16,521 nt of DNA from positions 1-16,521 of the forward strand of contig JANPDA010000068.1 of the NCBI GenBank assembly GCA_031431235.1. The letters run 5' to 3'. This DNA is from JANNSW01 sp031431235. GTDB taxonomy: Bacteria; Pseudomonadota; Alphaproteobacteria; Rhizobiales; Hyphomicrobiaceae. Within the stretch, counting starts at the first letter, position 1, and every line of letters begins with the position of its first letter. The translations under genes were made by a program, and so were the position numbers. The notes beneath the pieces were generated by a model. The model worked only from the letters and a program-made list of their open reading frames with translations. It did no database searches and had not been told where the DNA came from. Below are positions 13,650 through 16,521 of the stretch, one piece after another.

Positions 13650-14960
13650 CTACTCTCTCGTCACACGGCGCCAGAAGTCCGAGACGAGCTGCTCGTCCCG
13701 ATAGGGCAAAATCTCCCGCCAGCGCGGGAAGGACGCCTCGAACACTTGCGCGCCCATTCGAACGTCCTTGTAGGGATTGACCGCGCCTCCCGCAAACAGG
13801 GTTACCCGATCGAGCTCTTCGAGCAGCCGTAGCACGTTGGGACCGGTGTTCGGAAAGTCGAGCGTCAGCGTCGCGCCCGGTCGCGGAAACGACAGCAGGC
13901 CGGGCGAGGGGCGATCGCCAAACACCTTCAGCACGGTCAGGAACGAGGCGAGGCCTGCCGCATGGGTCCGCTCCAGCATCTCGGCGATGGCGGCTTGGGC
14001 AATCCCGAGCGGCACCACCGACTGATGCTGGTGCAGGCCATTGGGCCCATAGAGGCGGTTCCAGTCGGCGATCCCATCGAGTGGATAGAAGAACGGATCG
14101 AGCGCGACCCGCCGGCGCGAATGCCGGCTGCCTTCCTTGCGCAGGTGGACGGCGTTGAAGGCTCTGATGCTTGACCGGTTGAGCACGGAGAACGGCAGAT
14201 CGAACGGCACGGCGAGCCGCGGACGTCCCGATCGCACCGCCTTCAGACCGCCCTCGTGCGCGTGATTGCCGCGGATGAGCAGCCCCCGCCCGAGCGAGCG
14301 CCCGCGGGCGAGTTGGTCGATCCAGGCAACGCTGTACTCAGAGCCGGCATCGGATTCCCGAGCGAGCCGGAAGAAATCGGCCAGGCCATCGAAGCGAATG
14401 ACCTCCTGATCCACGCTAGCGCTCGCGACGGGCATCAATTGCAGCTCGGCCGTGGTGATGACGCCCGTCAGGCCCATGCCGCCGATGGTCGCCGAGAAGA
14501 GAAGCGGGTTCGAGCGAGCCGAGCAGCGCTGCCGGCTGCCGTCCGAGCGCATCAGCTCGAGCGAGCGCACATGCGAGCCGAACGTGCCGCGGTGATGATG
14601 GTTCTTGCCGTGGACATCGTTGGCGATGGCGCCCCCGACGGTCACGTACTTGGTTCCCGGCGTCACCGGCAGGAACCAGCCCATTTCCAGCACATGATCG
14701 ATGATCGAGGACAGCAGCACACCCGCCTCGACCTGCAACACACCGCTGTCGCCATCGAACGAAAGAATGCGCCCCATGCCGCGGCAATCGAGCAGCAATC
14801 CCTGATCGTTGAGGCAGCTGTCGCCATAGCTGCGGCCATTGCCGTAGGGAAGGCACGAAGCAGATGCCGCAGGCCATCCTGGCGCGCCCGATCCCAGAAC
14901 CACGGCTGCCCTGTCCTTGCGGCTGGTCCGCCCCCACGACTGGTAGCGAGGAGCCGTCAT
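13650..14960 (-). CDS. DprE1-like FAD-dependent polyprenyl-phospho-ribose 2-oxidase
   Basis: This is a vanillyl-alcohol-oxidase-fold flavoenzyme of 436 residues. In mycobacteria DprE1 oxidises the C2 hydroxyl of decaprenyl-phospho-ribose, the first half of its epimerisation to arabinose. FAD-binding blocks are LPYGNGRSYGDSC (37-49), VTVGGAIANDVHGKNHHHRG (107-126) and IGGMGLTGVI (159-168). The C-terminal substrate region has LSFPRPGATLTLDFP (356-370) and NPYKDVRM (395-402), with Lys398 at the place of the DprE1 active-site lysine. The position of the cysteine hit by benzothiazinones in Mycobacterium appears to be Thr366, judging from memory of that sequence. ATG 14960 overlaps the stop of the UbiA-HAD gene (ATGA), showing coupling; the frame is open to 15014 but that extension is antisense-like. 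The usual reductase partner DprE2 does not follow it. Confidence 0.9.
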   Translation of the reverse strand: MTAPRYQSWGRTSRKDRAAVVLGSGAPGWPAASASCLPYGNGRSYGDSCLNDQGLLLDCRGMGRILSFDGDSGVLQVEAGVLLSSIIDHVLEMGWFLPVTPGTKYVTVGGAIANDVHGKNHHHRGTFGSHVRSLELMRSDGSRQRCSARSNPLLFSATIGGMGLTGVITTAELQLMPVASASVDQEVIRFDGLADFFRLARESDAGSEYSVAWIDQLARGRSLGRGLLIRGNHAHEGGLKAVRSGRPRLAVPFDLPFSVLNRSSIRAFNAVHLRKEGSRHSRRRVALDPFFYPLDGIADWNRLYGPNGLHQHQSVVPLGIAQAAIAEMLERTHAAGLASFLTVLKVFGDRPSPGLLSFPRPGATLTLDFPNTGPNVLRLLEELDRVTLFAGGAVNPYKDVRMGAQVFEASFPRWREILPYRDEQLVSDFWRRVTRE

Positions 14961-16414
14961 CTGGCCAACAGCAGCAGGACGCCGGCGATGCCGACCATGG
15001 CGATGCTCCGCCAATCGCCGATCGCGAACACGAGCGGATCCTCATTCATCTCATTGCGGCGCGCGAGCACCCAGAACCGGCAGACGATGTAGAGCTGGAT
15101 CGGGCACAGCAGCCAGATCATTTCCGGAAAGCGGTAGAGCGCGTGCACCTCCGGGCTGTTCACATAGAGCGCGAGCACGAGCACCGACATCAGCCCGCTC
15201 GCGGTTCCGAACTGGGCGAGCGTCTCGCTGTCCTCGATGCGATAGCCGCGATCCTTGATACGCGTCTCGCCGAGGCTCGCCAGCGCATGCAGCTCGGTGA
15301 AGCGCTTCACCAGCGACAAACTGAGGAACAGGAACACCGAGAATGAGAGCAGCCAGAACGACAGCGGAATGCCCGTTGCGAACGATCCGGCAACGATCCG
15401 CATGGTGTAGAGGCCGGCGAGGATGATCACGTCGAACAGCAGCGTGCGCTTGAAGAACAAGGAGTAGGAGAGCGTTGCCGCATAATAGGTGGCGAGTGCG
15501 GCCAGGAAGGGCAACGGCAACAGCAGCGAGAGCGCAAACGCCAGCGCCAGCAGGATCGGAACCAGCACGAGACCATGGCCGAGCGGCACCAGGCCAGCCG
15601 CGAACGGTCGATTGCGCTTGTTGGGATGGCGCCGATCGGCTGGCAGATCGATCAGGTCGTTCAGCAGATAGACGCTCGACGCACAAAGGCCAAAGGCGAT
15701 GAACGCCAGCATCGATGCCCGGATCCCGGCGCCATCGAGCAACTGGTGATCCAGAACGAGAGGCACGAAAATGAGGGCGTTCTTCAGCCATTGATGCAAC
15801 CGCATGGCACGCAGATAGCTGCGCAAGCCCGCCCGCTCGCCGTGGAACACGACCGGCGTCTCGGCCAGCGTCTCGGCATCGGCGGCAAGCCGGCGATCCG
15901 GATCGACGAGGATGGTCGAGGTCGCCTCGCGCAGGATCGGCAGATCCGCCGCCTCGTTGCCGGCATAGTCGAATGGCCCGCCATGGGCATGCTCGCGGAT
16001 CGCTGCGAGCTTGGCCGCGCCCTTCCGGTTGACGATGCCATCGCTGCCGATCACGCCCTCGAACAAGCCCAGGTGATCGGCCACCTTGCGCGCCAGCAGC
16101 TCATCGGATGCCGTTGCCAGGATGATCCGCCGGCCTTGGGCGTGCTGGGACTGCAGATAGGCGAGGAAAGCGCTGTCGTAGGGCAGCAACGCCGGATCGA
16201 GCTCGATCCGCTCGGCGATCATGCGCTTCAAATGGGCGCGCCCCGTGAGCAGCCACCAGGGCAGCAGCAGCAGATAGAGCGGATTGCGCCGCACCAGCGC
16301 CAGCACCGACTCGATCAGCAGGTCGCTGCGGATGAGCGTACCGTCGAGATCCACATAGAGCGGCCGGTCGACCGCAAGCTCGGCACTGTGCTCCGGCATC
16401 ACGAGCTGCTGCAT
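14957..16414 (-). CDS. HAD phosphatase-UbiA prenyltransferase fusion (5-phosphoribosyl-phosphoprenol synthase type)
   Basis: This is a two-domain inner-membrane protein of 485 residues. The N-terminal HAD hydrolase domain (about 18-190) has the nucleophile motif VDLDGTLI (21-28), a threonine motif at ATASD (100-104), and acidic motif AGNEAADLPIL (151-161). The C-terminal UbiA domain (about 200-485) has eight or nine membrane helices. Its first Asp motif is NDLIDLPADRRHPNKRNRP (252-270) and its second includes Lys322 and Asp328, ending in YTMR. The HPxKxxRP form is that of enzymes joining PRPP to decaprenyl phosphate. The fused phosphatase would then remove the 5-phosphate, giving polyprenyl-phospho-ribose for the DprE1-like enzyme next door, which overlaps by 4 bases. 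ATG 16414 was chosen for GAGTGAG just upstream; ATG 16399 and a longer frame to 16507 are possible. Nothing else is visible from 16415 to the window edge. Confidence 0.9.
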   Translation of the reverse strand: MQQLVMPEHSAELAVDRPLYVDLDGTLIRSDLLIESVLALVRRNPLYLLLLPWWLLTGRAHLKRMIAERIELDPALLPYDSAFLAYLQSQHAQGRRIILATASDELLARKVADHLGLFEGVIGSDGIVNRKGAAKLAAIREHAHGGPFDYAGNEAADLPILREATSTILVDPDRRLAADAETLAETPVVFHGERAGLRSYLRAMRLHQWLKNALIFVPLVLDHQLLDGAGIRASMLAFIAFGLCASSVYLLNDLIDLPADRRHPNKRNRPFAAGLVPLGHGLVLVPILLALAFALSLLLPLPFLAALATYYAATLSYSLFFKRTLLFDVIILAGLYTMRIVAGSFATGIPLSFWLLSFSVFLFLSLSLVKRFTELHALASLGETRIKDRGYRIEDSETLAQFGTASGLMSVLVLALYVNSPEVHALYRFPEMIWLLCPIQLYIVCRFWVLARRNEMNEDPLVFAIGDWRSIAMVGIAGVLLLLAR

Positions 16415-16521
16415 GATCTCACTCGTTCCGCCGTCCTGGCGGGTCCTGGCTGGTGCGCTCGCGGCTGCTGGCCGCAGCGGTCTCGAATGTCGGGTCCGGT
16501 CAACCAATTCCTCAGCGCCAC

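Noticed and set aside
14256..15092. 278-residue plus-strand frame opposite the DprE1-like gene
   Set aside because: Composition shadow; the minus-strand frame has the complete FAD-binding motifs.
1..16521. CRISPR array, integrase, transposase or rRNA genes
   Set aside because: No regularly spaced short repeats, no recombinase or transposase motifs and no rRNA-like sequence were seen; the repeats present are dispersed or flank the toxin-antitoxin pair.

Overview
The window looks like the chromosome of a high-GC alphaproteobacterium, most likely in the Hyphomicrobiales (rhizobial) group. The grounds are the strong G/C third-position bias, the fused two-domain peptide ABC ATPase next to an OppC-type permease with a large periplasmic insert, the GatB sequence, and a DprE1-like/UbiA-HAD pair of the kind known from rhizobia and actinobacteria. 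The genus cannot be settled from the sequence alone.

Layout. (1) 1-2798, plus strand: an OppC/DppC-type permease and a fused double ATPase, the downstream half of a peptide importer whose other genes lie off the left edge. (2) 2796-2925: a 130-bp double-hairpin repeat with inverted ends. A second full copy is at 12022-12151 and a right-end fragment is at 1-50. (3) 2879-4135, minus: an MFS exporter whose last residues are encoded by the repeat. (4) 4197-4977: a 44-bp direct repeat, a perfect hairpin, a ParD/ParE-like toxin-antitoxin pair, and the direct repeat again. (5) 4987-6462, plus: gatB. (6) 6469-7113: a small HicB-like gene on the minus strand, then a gene-poor stretch with a 14-bp perfect palindrome. 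(7) 7114-8316, plus: a second MFS transporter, overlapping tail to tail with (8) a seven-gene minus-strand cluster running from 16414 down to 8295.

The minus-strand cluster reads, in transcription order: HAD-UbiA fusion (phosphoribosyl-phosphoprenol synthase type), DprE1-like FAD oxidase, polytopic membrane protein of unknown function, [repeat], ArnE-like small flippase-type protein, extended NAD-dependent SDR, class III aminotransferase, NodB-like polysaccharide deacetylase. Tight spacing (a 4-base overlap between the first two genes and 25-35 bases between the last four) suggests one or two operons. The first steps match the known route PRPP + polyprenyl phosphate to polyprenyl-phospho-ribose to its 2-keto form. 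The later genes suggest a lipid-linked pentose that is reduced or aminated, flipped and transferred, with a deacetylase acting on the product. No classical DprE2 partner is visible in the window, so the final sugar is unknown. This cluster is the best candidate for an undescribed pathway.

The second theme is the 130-bp repeat. Its copies sit exactly at gene junctions and supply a start codon, stop codons and a C-terminal tail to four flanking genes. Two of the three copies lie where an operon would be expected to continue.
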